A DNA stretch of 64,000 bases. It comes from Valencia hispanica (lineage: Eukaryota; Chordata; Actinopteri; Cyprinodontiformes; Valenciidae). A model generated the notes under the pieces. The model was not told where the DNA came from and did no database searches. It was given only the letters and a program-made list of their open reading frames with translations. The stretch is from contig OY747703.1 in assembly GCA_963556495.2 (NCBI GenBank), positions 29,735,796-29,799,795 on the forward strand, read 5' to 3'. Below are positions 22,426 through 34,310 of the stretch, piece after piece. Each line of letters opens with the position of its first letter. Positions within the stretch are counted from its first letter, which is position 1. The translations under genes were made by a program, and so were the position numbers.

Positions 22426-22794
22426 ATACTGGGAGATGCTTTTTTTCAGGCGCAACAAATAAACCCAAATGCAATTTCCAGATTAGTTTACATGTAAAAG
22501 AATGGGTGTTCTTCTTTTAATTCTTAACTAACATTGTAGAATATTTAAGTTGGCTTTTTTTATGACTTGCTGAGAACAAAAAGTGATTAAATTGTTGGCA
22601 TATCATGTCCATACTGGGAGATGGTTTTTTCAGGTGCAACAAATAAACCCAAATGCAATTTCCAGATTATTTTTAATGTAGAAGAATGGGTGTTCTTCTT
22701 TTAATTCTTAACTAACATTTTAGAATATTTAAGTTGGCTTTTTTTATGACTTGCTGAGAACAAAAAGTGATTAAATTGTTGGCATATCATGTCC
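22426..22794. repeat. Two-copy tandem duplication, ~185-bp unit
   Basis: Units 22426-22610 and 22611-22794 are nearly identical ('actgggagatg' through 'ggcatatcatgtcc') with a handful of substitutions. The function is unknown; a local duplication is the simplest reading. Confidence 0.93.
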
Positions 22795-23713
22795 AAGAAT
22801 ACACACACGTTATCAGTAAACAATATTTTTCAACACATATGTAACGCATCTTTCCAACTGCTGACCATTCAACTGTAATTACACATGCACACAAAAATAA
22901 AACATTCAATATTTTGAGGCGTCAATAACCGGGGATGTCGTGGGACATGTCCCCATCAAAATTTATAAAGACAGTTTTGTCACTGCCACTTAGAAAATTC
23001 TGATGCGACTTTCTTACCAGCGCAGATATAACATCCACTTATGTTCCCAGTCCACTGGTATTCCACGATCTTATACAGTCATGCTACTTTCTGTGCAGAT
23101 AAATAAATAAAGACTCACATTCAAGAGTGGTTCTAAAATGTTCTAATTATGCAGGGTCACCTGCTCCATGCATCAATGCAGAGATGGTGCAGGGCTGTGC
23201 GCACATCCCCCAGGGGTCAAGGTGGGCATACACTGTGCAATTTTTGGCCCATTTTTAGCCAATTTCAGTTCATCCTCAATGCTGCATAAAAATAAATAAA
23301 TAAACCTAATTTTACCGGAGGAAGAGAGGTATGTCCCATTTAGCGAGTGCTAATGCTTTTTCTCTGTCAGCCATTTTATATAGATGTTTTTTTCTAATTG
23401 AGTTCTTAGATGTTTGTGTATATATACAATTTTTTTAAAACTTTGTTGTTCACATCTTTTTGTGCATGTGTGTGTATATATGTGTGAGAGAGAGATATTT
23501 GTGAATTTATGTGTGGATATTTGTGTAGATATGTGTACATAAATGTGTGTAAAAATATATTTGTGCGTTGTATTTGTAGTTTCTATATGTCTGTATTTTT
23601 TTCTAACTCTTTTTCTGTCATAATATTCTTTTAGTCACCTCGGCATTCATCCTTAGCTTACTTATCCACGCCCAGGCAGACTGCTGCTACATCATACAGA
23701 GAGACAGCTGCTT

Positions 23714-23718
<5 letters not shown>
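22795..23718. other. Unassigned AT-rich DNA
   Basis: No coding gene recognised. The part near the piggyBac-like fossil (from about 23300) may be its 5' flank. Confidence 0.35.
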
Positions 23719-23778
<60 letters not shown>

Positions 23779-23805
23779 ATATATATATCTATATACATAT
23801 ATTTA

Positions 23806-23863
<58 letters not shown>

Positions 23864-23871
23864 CATATACG

Positions 23872-23921
<50 letters not shown>

Positions 23922-23947
23922 GTGTGTGTGTGTGTGTGTGTGTGTGT
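23719..23947. repeat. Compound (TA)n/(TG)n microsatellite
   Basis: About 200 bp of TA with scattered G and C interruptions, followed by about 14 TG units. Repeats like this give long spurious open frames on both strands. Confidence 0.98.
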
Positions 23948-23989
23948 AGACATTTATGTGTAGATGTGTATGCATATATTTGTAATTTC

Positions 23990-24660
23990 TCTAATTATTT
24001 TTCTGTTATCTTGTTTTAGTGAGGATGAAGACTAAATACCTACAAGGCGTTCAACTTCTGCGCAGCCAACCAAGAAGGCAAAAATGGGGAAAGCTAAGGC
24101 AACCGGCTGTCCAAAGAGGTCTGCTGACACTCCAGTGGGTGAAGATGCGTAGTGCCACAGACATGAAGAGGACAACACTCCTGAGTCTTTTAGGTTCATG
24201 TCCATGAGGCCACCGTCCCCTGCATTTGACTAAGCAGCAGCATGGTCTCCTCTCTCTCTCTCTTCCAGCTCTTCTTCAGTTCATCTGTAATTTGGACAAT
24301 TATCGACAATACAAATGCTACAAAAAGGAAAGAGGCTGGCAAAAAGTCCCTTAGGACTCCCCACACTGTAACAGACTATGTGTTTTCCTATCTATCATTA
24401 TATACACCGGACTTGTAAATGTGCACCACAGGGCTGACTACTGGAGGGGTGAGTGGCCATATCAATTATCCCATAACACTTGGCAGAGAAACCAGTTTGA
24501 GGCAATTTTGTTGTCATTGCACCTCAGCTTTGTGAACGATGACGAGGACAATGAAGAGAAAACACCCCTGTTTACAGTCGTCTGTGCAAAATTTAGGCCA
24601 CTCTATCATCATAGTGTTACTGCATGCAAAGCACATTACCATCCATATAAGAACAATTAG
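23990..24660 (+). pseudogene. piggyBac-like transposase fossil (PGBD4-like)
   Basis: Plus-strand fragments match the N-terminal half of piggyBac-type (DDE_Tnp_1_7) transposases. First come a Lys-rich leader and an acidic Thr/Glu block (24060-24200), then a hydrophobic helix, then ADYWRGEWPYQLSHNTWQRN and FEAILLSLHLS at 24433-24525, and finally PLYHHSVTACKAHYHPYKN just before the stop at 24658. In the family this run leads into the catalytic Asp region (IDE motif), which is lost here. Stops and frameshifts break the upstream part. The element is cut off by an interspersed repeat starting near 24690. Confidence 0.75.
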
Positions 24661-24689
24661 ATTAATAAGAGGAGGGGTTGTGAACTGTT

Positions 24690-25140
24690 TTGTTATTCAA
24701 TTCAATTCAGTTTATTTATATAGCGCCAATTCACAACAGATGTCATCTCAAGGCACTTAACAAGAAGTTATTTCAATACATTTATACAAACATTCCAATC
24801 AGTTAAAAAGTTTCCTATTTAAGGAATCCCAGCAGATTGCGTCAGTCATTGGCGTGGGGTTGGGCAGATTTCCAACCACAGCAATCCTTCAGCAATCCCT
24901 CATACTGAGCAAGCATGTACCGACAGTGGAGAGGAAAAACTCCCCTTTAACAGGAAGAAACCTCCAACAGAACCAGGCTCAGTAGGAGCGGCCATCTGCC
25001 ACGACCGTCTGGGGGTTTGAGAAGACAGAGCAGAACACAGAAGGAACAGAAGATCTGGTATAAGAGTAATTTCTATGTTACAGAAAGTAAAAAGTTGATA
25101 ACAGGACACAGCGGATGTTCAGTTACTGAGAGGATCATCC
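24690..25140. repeat. Interspersed repeat, copy 2
   Basis: Second copy of the repeat at 21511-22330, starting 'ttcagtttatttatatag' and covering about the first 450 bp of it. It is inserted next to the piggyBac-like fossil. Confidence 0.65.
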
Positions 25141-25309
25141 CAGTCGACCATTTCATATGTATATTATCCATTTCATATGTATATTTCACAGTTTTGTTGT
25201 ATTTGGAATTTGAATAAATGTTCTTCAGTTGGAGTCAAGCCTAAATCTGTTATAGTGTTATTTAATAAGGGTGATAAATATGTTGGGTATATTACTTCAT
25301 TTAGGGGAA

Positions 25310-26170
25310 GAGCCGGAAATGATGACGTCTGAAGCTCCGATGTACCACGTGACTGCTAAAGAAGTGTTTCAGGGTTGGCCGAGTGGTTTGACAGCAATAT
25401 AAACCCCCTCAGAATCCATTCAAAATGTGGGTTTGTGTAGGAGAGTTGCAGTCAGTTTGGAGTTTGGACAGAGCTTTGATAGTTTGGATAGGAGAGTTTG
25501 GTTAGCATTTATATAGTTTGGAGATAGTTTTGTGAGTATAGAGACAGATAGTTTATATAGTCTAGTACTTGTGTTTTTATGTATGCTGGCATCTTCTATG
25601 CTTTGTGAAAGAGTGTTTTCGAAGGCTGGTGAGGTGGTATCAAAAAAAAGGAATCGCTTAAAACCTAAAACTGTTGAGAACCTGCTATTTTTAAATAAAA
25701 ATGAATTAAGTCTCCCCTGTTCTGTACATCACAGCCCAAGTTGCACAATCATTTTCAGTGCCCTCTTCCTAGTTCCACAAGCATTTTCACTTTCCTCTGC
25801 TTGCTTAAGCCCATGCCTTTTGCCTCAAGTGACAGCAGAACATTATTGCACAACCTGCCATAACATATGATACTACCATTTTGGGATAATTTACAGACAG
25901 AATACATTCATAAATATTCTTATTATTCACATTTGTAATATTTTATGTAGAGAAATTATTTATTTGGAACTCGAAGTGATTTCCAAGAACCATAGCAGAC
26001 TTTAAACTTTAATGCATCACACATTAAGTGGCTTAGAGCTACAGCTGCCTATGATTATGTACCTGGCCAGTAGGGGGATTTGTGTTCACTTGAAGCTTCG
26101 TGAGATGAACCCTTCCTTGAACCAAATGGCTCAAGTGGTTCAATGCCTCATGGGGCTTTAGAAGAAGAAG
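25310..26170 (+). mobile_element. hAT transposon relic with transposase C-terminus
   Basis: At 25590-25715 the plus strand encodes the C-terminal hAT dimerisation segment: SSMLCERVFSKAGEVVSKKR, then RLKPKTVENLLFLNKNE. This matches the ...P.SERVFS.AG.....R..L.P..V..L.FL..N signature. The rest of the transposase, with the catalytic residues, is missing. Flanks at 25325-25345 and 26085-26110 both carry 'gaagct(t/c)c' type text in opposite orientation, which might be decayed ends, but no 8-bp target duplication was found, so the limits are approximate. Confidence 0.65.
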
Positions 26171-27636
26171 CGTGAGGAGCAACAGTAATCAAGTAGTGTT
26201 TGGCCATTTTTACTTCACTGACAATTTCAGATAAAACACTGAATTAACTCCTTACATATTTTAGAAGAAAGATAGGAAGGTGTTCAATGTGAACAAAGTG
26301 AACCAATCCAAGAACAAACTGAAAATTAGGAATAATAGATGTACATTTTCTGTGGTAGGTAATGTAAAGATATTACACTAGCACTGATAAATAACACACC
26401 TGTAGAATCGATGGAAATGAAATTACGTCACTGTAGGAGTGTGGAACCTAATCACAACTAGATCTTGGTCATGGATATCTGAGATCGAGCTGTGGGCCCT
26501 CACACTTAAGGTAGTAGGATACAAACAGAATATTCACCATTTTTTGTCTTTGTTTTAAAAGGCCCATTGGACACAAAGAGCTGCCTTTTGATGGTGAAAA
26601 ATCAATCACAAGACCATGTTGTTCTGAGGATCTGGCAAGCGCCGCCCGTGCCACAGCATGTAGGCAGTAGAAGATGCGAGAAGTGGGATACAAAGGCTGA
26701 GGTGGACATGAAAAGACAATGTATGCTAAGCGAATAACAAAATGCTTAGCCGGGTAAAAGCTGTCTGCATGTGCGTAATGAGGGCAAAAAGGAAATTTGA
26801 CGTGTGCTTTTTGTTTGTTGAGACTTCCAAAACATCACAGGTAAAACCAGTATTTGTTGGAAAATGTTCACAACTTACATACTTATGTGAAAATCTGAAG
26901 TATAAACCCAGAGGAATTAATGGACAATGAAGCAGACCCATTTGTTAAAGCACTAACTTGTTGTCCACTGTCACACAGCTCCAGTGCCATGGGTGGGCCT
27001 GGGCAGGCTGGGCCCGCCCATTCAGGTATCAGGCCCACCCAAGACAGATTACAATGCCCTAAATTCATACCATGCAATGCATTGTCTTTGGTCCACACTC
27101 CATACCAGTCGATGGCAGTAATGCACCAATTTGTTGTTTGTAGGCTGCTGATAAACACAAAGAAGAAGTGTGCTGTGTTATTGTTAGGCTAACTTGCATG
27201 CTAACGGTAGTTCTGATGAAACTTTGTGACAAATATACCCAAGGAAGGGAATTATCAAGGTTTTGAGTGGAAGATTATGTTGGATTTTGGACATAAGACT
27301 TTTTGTGGACTCACTATTTTAAAGGAGGACATTAAGTGTACCGCTGTGGATGTAAAAAGATCTGTTCTGGGTTTTGAAATGTAGCTTCAAACGGTAAGTT
27401 GTCATTTGTTTGCCTTCTGAGTGGTTTGTAAAAAACTGTGTACTGTGTCTACAGTTATAATTGTATTATTGATTTGCATACATTATTAGAATCACAAGCA
27501 GGGATAGGAGGGTGTTGAAATTCAGTCTGCAAGCTAAGAAGTTTCTTTACCTCGGGTGGGTCATGGATAAGAATAATAAATAAATGAAAATTTTTTCCAT
27601 GACTATCTCAAACTTTCTGGCACCGAGGTGACCTAT
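26171..27636. other. Unassigned non-coding DNA
   Basis: No convincing gene. Short open frames here lack recognisable motifs. A GC-rich patch (26990-27045, with palindromic GGGCCTGGGCAGGCTGGGCCC-like text) stands out but could not be assigned. Confidence 0.35.
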
Positions 27637-27644
27637 ATTTGGAA

Positions 27645-28333
27645 TAGTGATGTGTTGGTCGCGAACGAACCGGCTCTAGGAGCCGGCTCATTGAAGTGTA
27701 CGATGGGAGCCGGCACTTCATTGCGAGCCGTTTTCTTTTTTTCTTTTTTTCCCCGTTTGTTTTGGTGAAAGCCACAGGTGATTGGTCAACATGTGTAACA
27801 GCAACTGTCCACACACAGAGCAGTAGGGGCGGGGAACAGGGAGGGTCAGACACACAGCATTAAGCACATGCACACGAAGGGAGACAAGAGAAGGAAAGGG
27901 GAGGAAAAAAGCGAGCGAGTGAGAAAGAGAGTGCGACGAACAAACGGGGAGAAAATGAGCAACAGCAGCAGAAAACGTAGCAAAATTTGGACCCATTTCA
28001 ATGTTGTAAGCAGCTCAAAGGCAGAGTGTAACTTGTGCAAGGTGAAAATATTGTTTGTTTGTTTTTTCTTAAAACACTGGTGAGTCCTGGATGGGTCTGT
28101 TTTTTTATAGTCTTCTTTATAATTTGTTTTTGTAGCACTCAAGTTCAGATTTCTTAAAGTGTTCAGTAAATAAAGCCATATAAATGATAAATATTTGATA
28201 TATAGCATTTTTTTTACATTAGTAAATCGTTTTACACATAGTTTTGCAATATTTATGGTGATAAATATACTTTAAGCAACAGAAAATCTGAGGAGCCACT
28301 TGGGAGCCAAAAGAGCCGGAATTCCCATCACTA
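27645..28333 (+). mobile_element. Non-autonomous hAT transposon with BED-finger exon
   Basis: A 689-bp element flanked by a perfect 8-bp duplication ATTTGGAA (27637-27644 and 28334-28341), the hallmark of hAT insertion. Its ends are inverted: TAGTGATG on the left, CATCACTA on the right, with subterminal 'gagccggctcatt' and 'aagagccggaattccc' text in opposite orientation. Inside, 27955-28040 encodes SSRKRSKIWTHFNVVSSSKA followed by ECNLCK, matching the start of a BED zinc finger (aromatic, Cys-x2-Cys), the DNA-binding N-terminus of hAT transposases. The His pair and the catalytic domain are missing, so it depends on a helper element for movement. Confidence 0.92.
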
Positions 28334-28341
28334 ATTTGGAA

Positions 28342-29303
28342 GCACTGTGAGGTTAGGCGGCCTTCCTTTTAAAGCAGAAGAGAGCTACTGACATCTGGTA
28401 GTAACTAGCAAACAATATCTAAATAGTTGACAGCAGAATCCAGAGCAGCAGCAGCGAGAAGTAGGCTACTAATCACCCACAGCTGCACCAGTAATGTTTA
28501 CAAAGATTTTCTATAAAGGAAGATGCCTCACTCACATACACAAGTAGACACAGCAGGACCATGATAGTGGCTCAATCGCGGCTGCTTTTGGAGTACAAAA
28601 ACAAACATTCTGACCACTGATTTAGAACAGACCTAACCTCCCTCTGGCCAGCCTGCCCTGAAAGAATCTCACATTAACCATTTTTCTTTTTTAAAACAGC
28701 TTTAAAAGTAAGTTGGGGTGCGGGGTAGCTACATTTTGATTTTATTCATAGAATTTGTCAACACGTTCTTGCCAGTGATTTACCGCAGAAGTAATGCTTA
28801 AAAATAAATGACCACTCCCCAATTTGTTTTCAGACTTAAATCCCAGGAATCTATGAGCAGCATGTTGAAGTTATCAAGACCCTGCTTGTATTCTTTTATG
28901 TTGGCAGTTTTAGTTTTCATGTTATTACAAAGTTTTATCCAACCTCTGACATATCTTTCGCATCAGGTGTAGATAGATGTCAGTTGTGAGGTAGCACTTT
29001 TTTAGGATTCAGTTCTTTTTATTTACTCCTATAGCAACCAAGTCACTTTCTTTAGGAGCATCAAGAAAACTACTGCTGGTAAAATATAAGTCAAAGTAGA
29101 TCAAAGATCATGTGGGAAGTGTCCTAGTCAAACATACGACCACCAATTCCCGTCTCTTGAATTTGAGTTCTGCTTGTCAATGAAAACATTTGTTGGCCTT
29201 GGTAGGTGGAGGCAACTTTGAAGGACTGTACTCAACAATGGTGTGACTGTCCACAGGGGATCTTTTTCATTACATGTTCTGGCACATCCAAATCACTAAC
29301 CTC
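28342..29303. other. Unassigned DNA with a paired dispersed repeat
   Basis: The stretch 28505-28627 (with 'tctataaaggaagatg' and 'acaaaaacaaacattct') recurs at 38535-38650 with substitutions and small gaps, showing an interspersed repeat of unknown class. Nothing else is recognised. Confidence 0.45.
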
Positions 29304-29732
29304 TGTTATGCCAAAAAAAGTATCTCAGGGTTTTAATAATAAAGAAGACTTGAGTCCCAGAAGGCGTTTAAGTATTTAATTCAAACATGTCTGGCCAGAC
29401 CATGGAGGGGACAGAGTTACTCGTGCATCATCCTAACCAACCTTTCTAACTAACCGCTTAAATAGTATTCAGCAATCACTGTTTATCTCTGTAGAGTTCT
29501 TCTCCAACCTTCACGCCCCGCCTCTGGACAGCTGCTCCATGCGAGTCTCATATCAATGCATAAAGCAGCACATCCGAAGGCCAGACTGTTATCTTACTGC
29601 CCCGGCGTCTGTCTCTCTGGTGACCTGACACATATATATCATAAACATTAAGTTGGAGCAATAACCTTGTCATTTTACCCTAGATGCATTCACTAAGCAG
29701 AGAATATACACTTAATTCCTAATTGCATAACA
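29304..29732 (-). mobile_element. Candidate solo LTR
   Basis: A 429-bp segment bounded by perfect inverted ends TGTTATGC (29304) and GCATAACA (29725-29732), the TG...CA pattern of an LTR. Read on the minus strand it has a TATTTAAG-like box, an AATTAAA-like polyadenylation signal and a T-rich end before GGCATAACA, in the order expected for an LTR. Flanking bases (ACCTC and ATTTT) do not form a target duplication, so this could be a chance pairing or an old copy. Confidence 0.45.
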
Positions 29733-30419
29733 ATTTTCCACCACACCTCCTTCAGTGAAGACCTGATCTTGCAAAACCTATCACATGTCCTGGAAATGGC
29801 TATGACTGAAACTCTTGTACATTTTAATTCTTGGATTTCCAAGAAGCACCATAACTTAGCAGAGGTGCATGTATAGTATGAGAGATTTAAGCAACTACTA
29901 AATATGCACTACAGTGCAAAAAACTTAATTACTGGGTCTCAGGAGGATATACAGCTCTAAGGGATTGTGCAGTGTTAATCTTTCATGAGAACTTGTACTT
30001 CAAATTGTAAAATGATCAAACAAAAAAACACAATGCATCTAAGTTTGCTCATTCTCTTCACACACGCATGCACATGCACAAAAGAAGTATTATGTTCAAA
30101 GAGAACTAAATAAAAACGTAATCTTTGTACAAGACGATCAATACAAACTTTTATTCAATGGATTCAAATAGCCACTCTGTCTTTGGTAAGGATGTGGACA
30201 TTTATCAATTTGTATTTATTCATGGACATGTGCTTGTACAACTCGAGTCTAGTAATTGAAAGAAAGCAGTATTAAGAGACATTCTTCAGATGTAATCTGG
30301 ATACATACATTTTTGAATGGTTCTATCTGTAAAATCTGATCTGTTTAGATTAAATTAGTCAGTGAATGATCTCCTGTAGGTCTCTAAATTTGCTGCCAAT
30401 TCTCATCTGGAACATCATT
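29733..30419. other. Unassigned AT-rich DNA
   Basis: No coding gene or element recognised. Confidence 0.4.
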
Positions 30420-32289
30420 ATTTGGCCTGAGCAGCGAAAACGCTGTAAAGGCCTATTGTATCTGGACTGTTCATTATTCTTTGCAGAAATGAATTGGAGG
30501 TCTAAACATATATGAAAACTCACCAAATTTGGCGGTAGCCTCAGTCGTGCTGACAATATATGTATCGTAAGGGGTTCGCAAATTTCGCAACAGAGATGTC
30601 TCAACAGCACCCGCTGGAATGCTTCAAAAAACCCTCCCCATGTACCTTAGTTTATCGTAGATGTATGAAAATTTTTATACTTTTTAGAACTTCTCAAGAC
30701 CTACCTAAAAGTCTTCAAACGTCATTCTCCAAAATGAACAGGAAGTCAGCCATCTTGAATTGAACCTCCGATTTTGACCCATGTTAGCCCTTTTTTTTGA
30801 TCAAACTCCTACACATTTTGATTGATAGCTATAAATTGTTGAATTTGCTCATTAAACATGGAGAATCTTAAGCTATCAAAATCCTGAGTTTTAGTGCATG
30901 TTAAAGGGGCCAGGTTTGAGGCTAGGCCTCGAAAGTTTATTACGTGGCAAAAAAAGTTTTTATAACTCCTACAAAAAAGTCACAGAACCACAAAACCTGT
31001 GGTGTATCGTCTCCAGGTCCCTAACAAAGCCCAATTCTTGAATACTGACATTACTGAACTCCCTCCCCCTGAGAGCAGGAGGTACAATGTTTTAAATTGA
31101 AAAGTCCACATTTCACCCCCTTGACAAAATCAACTTCAAATGTTGTCCAGTGACAGAGGACAAGTTACACTACCTTCTCCTCTGTGTAACTAGTATAACT
31201 ACAGTACATCAATGTTTGTCAAAGGGGTGTGGTCTTGGCAGCATGGGAAATTTAGCGTTACGCCACAACCATGCGTTTGACTAATTGCCACAAAAACAAT
31301 CTGATCAGAATTTTATGCAAATCATCTGATTTTTATGCAAATGTTTATTGGGCGTGACCCTATTACACTAAAGTACCCCCTAGACTCCAGTTTCCACAAA
31401 AATAATCTGATCTGACTTTTATGCTAATGTTTGGTGGGTGTGACCTTATTACATCAAAGCACCACCCTAGAAGCATTAATAAAATCATGTCCAAGCGATA
31501 CTTCATTCAAGGATTCTGAAATTTGTTACACCTATGTAGTGTCTCAGAACCTACAAACAAGTCTCTTGGAGCTATGACCAAACTCCACAGAAAGTCGGCC
31601 ATTTTGGATCAAACCCTCTATGGTGTGCCATTTACACACATTGTATTTGAACAAACTCCTCCAAAAGCTTTTGACCTACAGAGTTCAAAATGAGTCAGGA
31701 TAGTTTTCAGGCATTGATGATCAATAGTTGTTCAAAAGTGTTTGCTAGGTCAAAGTATGTGGGCATGCCCAAGCCTCAAATGATGGCTTCTTGCCTTAAA
31801 AGACGAAGGTGAAATAAGTTCCACACACAGGGTCAGAGCTGAACCAACCTTTCAGGGTGTCATCACATACCAGCACTCAACACATTCATAGGGTAATTTT
31901 CGGATGTCACATAAGCCCTGCTCCCTGAAAAAAGTAAATCTATTGTTTTACTTTAGAAGGTTCATTTATAACTCCTTTTACTTAATCAATATCTACCCGT
32001 GGCCAGTGACTGAAAACAAATTGGTGTAACTTGGTTTCCAGAACTCAGAGGTTTAGAAAGAGGATGGGGCTGTGGCCGGATGTGGAAGCCCAGCATCACA
32101 CATTGGTTCACATGTTCAGCTCAAATTTCCACAGACTTCATCTGATCTGGACCAGATTTCACAGGACGGGTAATAGTCCAACTCCTAAAAGATATTTATC
32201 CAAATTGTGGTGGGTGTGGCCTAATTTCTCCGCACCACCTTCTTAAAGCATTGAAACAATGTTCCCCAAGCTATGCTTTTATATAAAAT

Positions 32290-33563
32290 GACCATAATTT
32301 GCGAATATATAGGCCGCATTTGAATGTATAGATTTTTTGTTTTGTTTCAGTTACCTCCGCTAGGAGGTAGTGTTTTCATGCCCATCTGTCTTGTTTGTTT
32401 GTCTGTCTGTCTGTCTGCTAGCAACATAACTCAAAAAGTTATGGACCGATTTCGATACAATTTTGAGGAAATGTCCACAATGGGACCAGGAACAACTGAT
32501 TAAATTCTGTGGTTGATCCGACATGAAGCGCATATCCACCCACCGACCAGTGGTGCTAACCTCCACTCCTCTCCTGTGTCACAGAGCTCACAAGCGGCTC
32601 CCCTCGCACAGGAGCCCCAAACTTTTGCTCTGAACTGGAAGAGCACAGTGACAGCACGAACACAGCCATGCGTCTCATTAGGAGACATTTCTTTGGGAAA
32701 AGTACAGAAACTTAGAATTAGATAACATAGGGATGGGGCAGAATAAGTGGCCCTGGCGGAGGTCTGCACGTTCTAAGTGCTTTTCTAGTTTAAGACAAGT
32801 TTTTTCAAACAAAATAAATTGGCAGTACAACCCCAACACGGCATCAACACGGTATCAACACAACAACAACACCACAGTAACATGCCTGGTTAGAAAATAA
32901 AACATATTTTAGCCAACCAAAAAAGTCTTTGTTGCTATCTTCATCCTTCTCTTCCTTTTGCCCACTAAGGCCTATGTCTCACCATCGATTCATTGATGCC
33001 AAGCTTACGTGCAGTAGCTCAATTTCCTTCTTTGACGGCCATTTTGATTGCCTTTAACTTAAAAAAGCTGCATCATACGCATTTATTCGTGTGTTTTTTA
33101 TGATGCGAGTGTGTGCATGATGCACAAAATAAGTGTTAAGATATGGTCTAGTTTTGTTATGATTTGCTAGGTTATATGTTCTGCTACATACTTATTGTTT
33201 ATGTGTTAATGGAAACACTGACTGGAAACACATATGCTGGTGAGCAACAGGTGAAAATAAATATGGTGTGCCCCGTGGAGGCGTGGGTGATCAAAAAAAG
33301 AGTAAAGACGAGTCGTGTGCTAAGTCTTATGGCACGTTGTGTAACGCTGTGAAGGTGACTCTGCTGACAATAAGAATTCAAAATCAAAACTATTGTTTTC
33401 TTTGGCACATAATCTTACCCCACATATCTGTCTCACTTTTGCACTGCCTGCTATAGTGCCCCCTGGAGGCCATTAACTGGTAAAAATCTATAAATTAGCC
33501 ACATCATTGTATAGGTCCAAAGCGTGTGAAAAAAGTAGCAGCGTATAGTCTGAAAATTACAGT
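32290..33563 (-). mobile_element. Pogo/Tigger-like DNA transposon relic
   Basis: Terminal inverted repeats are visible though decayed: 'accataatttgcgaatata' at 32291 and, inverted at the far end, 'actgtaattttcagactata' ending at 33562. On the minus strand at 32940-33085 a helix-turn-helix N-terminus is readable with stops: FFKLKAIKMAVKEGN, then ATARKLGINESMVRH, as in pogo/CENP-B-type transposases. The rest of the transposase is gone. The left part contains another repeat (32350-32790). The element sits inside the tandem repeat array and is younger than that unit. Confidence 0.6.
32350..32790. repeat. Interspersed repeat with ACCTCCGC/GCGGAGGT ends
   Basis: Begins 'acctccgctaggaggtagtg' and ends 'ggcggaggtctgcacgttct', so the outermost 8 bases are inverted copies (32353-32360; 32756-32763). 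It includes TCTG repeats (32400-32418) and 'atggaccgatttcgatac'. I recognise similar text as widespread in marine animal genomes, but not its class. It lies within the pogo-like element. Confidence 0.55.
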
Positions 33564-34310
33564 ATGAAGTTTGATACACATATATAACTTCAGAAGACCT
33601 ACAAAATGTCTTATTGAACCATGGTCACGCAGAGAAAGTGGACCATTTTGGATCAAATCCACCATTTTCTTCCTTTGACTTTGTCAAAGCAGGTAGGGGT
33701 GGCCAAGCCTCAAAGTATGGCGTCTCACCATAAAAGAAGGTGTAATAACTTCCACACATTACTGATTAAGACCTTTATCAGACTTTCTGTGTGTCATCAC
33801 AGCTCAGCACTCAACGCATTCTAATGCTCATTCACTGACATCACTTTAGCTTTACCTACCTGTAACAGGGGGTAACTTGTTTTGAAAGTAGAATTCCTCC
33901 TTTTACACTTACTCTGATATATGTTTCCAGCTCTGTTTGATGACACAAAGGTTGATGCTGAATCATACCTAGAACAGTGAATGTTGGCTTGACTCTGTGA
34001 CCATGACGGAGAGGCAAAATTCTATACTTCGCCATTCACATACAGTTGGCTGTAAATTGCATGTGCATGAAAAGATTTGCTCCAAACTGCATAGGAATTA
34101 TATTTGTCAACATCCAAATAGTTCAATAGGAATTGAATTGGAATTTTCATCAACTGTGCCACCTAGAATCTTTTCACAGCTCTCAATGCATAATCAGATC
34201 CACTCCAAAGTTTGTGTGCTTCCTCATGGACAACTTTTCAACACATCGTATGGTAAATTGATGATGTGACCTTTGTACCGCCCACTGGGAACAAAATGAC
34301 AGGTTTCTAT

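Larger units (their letters stand above)
30420..34290. repeat. Tandem units of the 'cggccatcttggat' repeat family
   Basis: Several diverged units in the same orientation. The 'cactcaacacattcataggg' to 'aagccctgctccctga' junction recurs near 31045, 31905 and 33835, so units are roughly 0.65-0.9 kb after the inserted DNA is removed. Repeated landmarks are 'cagccatcttgaa/cggccattttggat' (30745, 31600, 33640) and 'aaaatgagtc/cc'. A pogo-like transposon (about 32290-33563) splits one unit: the text before it ('ccccaagctatgctttta') and after it ('gatacacatatataact') line up with continuous sequence in the 19.7-20.9 kb copy. No open frame of note. Confidence 0.7.

Noticed and set aside
23658..24019. 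Long Tyr/Ile-rich open frames on both strands
   Set aside because: They come from the TA/TG microsatellite.
25370..25400. 'gttggccgagtgg', similar to the A box of a tRNA-Leu/Ser
   Set aside because: No B box, acceptor stem or cloverleaf pairing follows at the right distance, so no tRNA gene is called.
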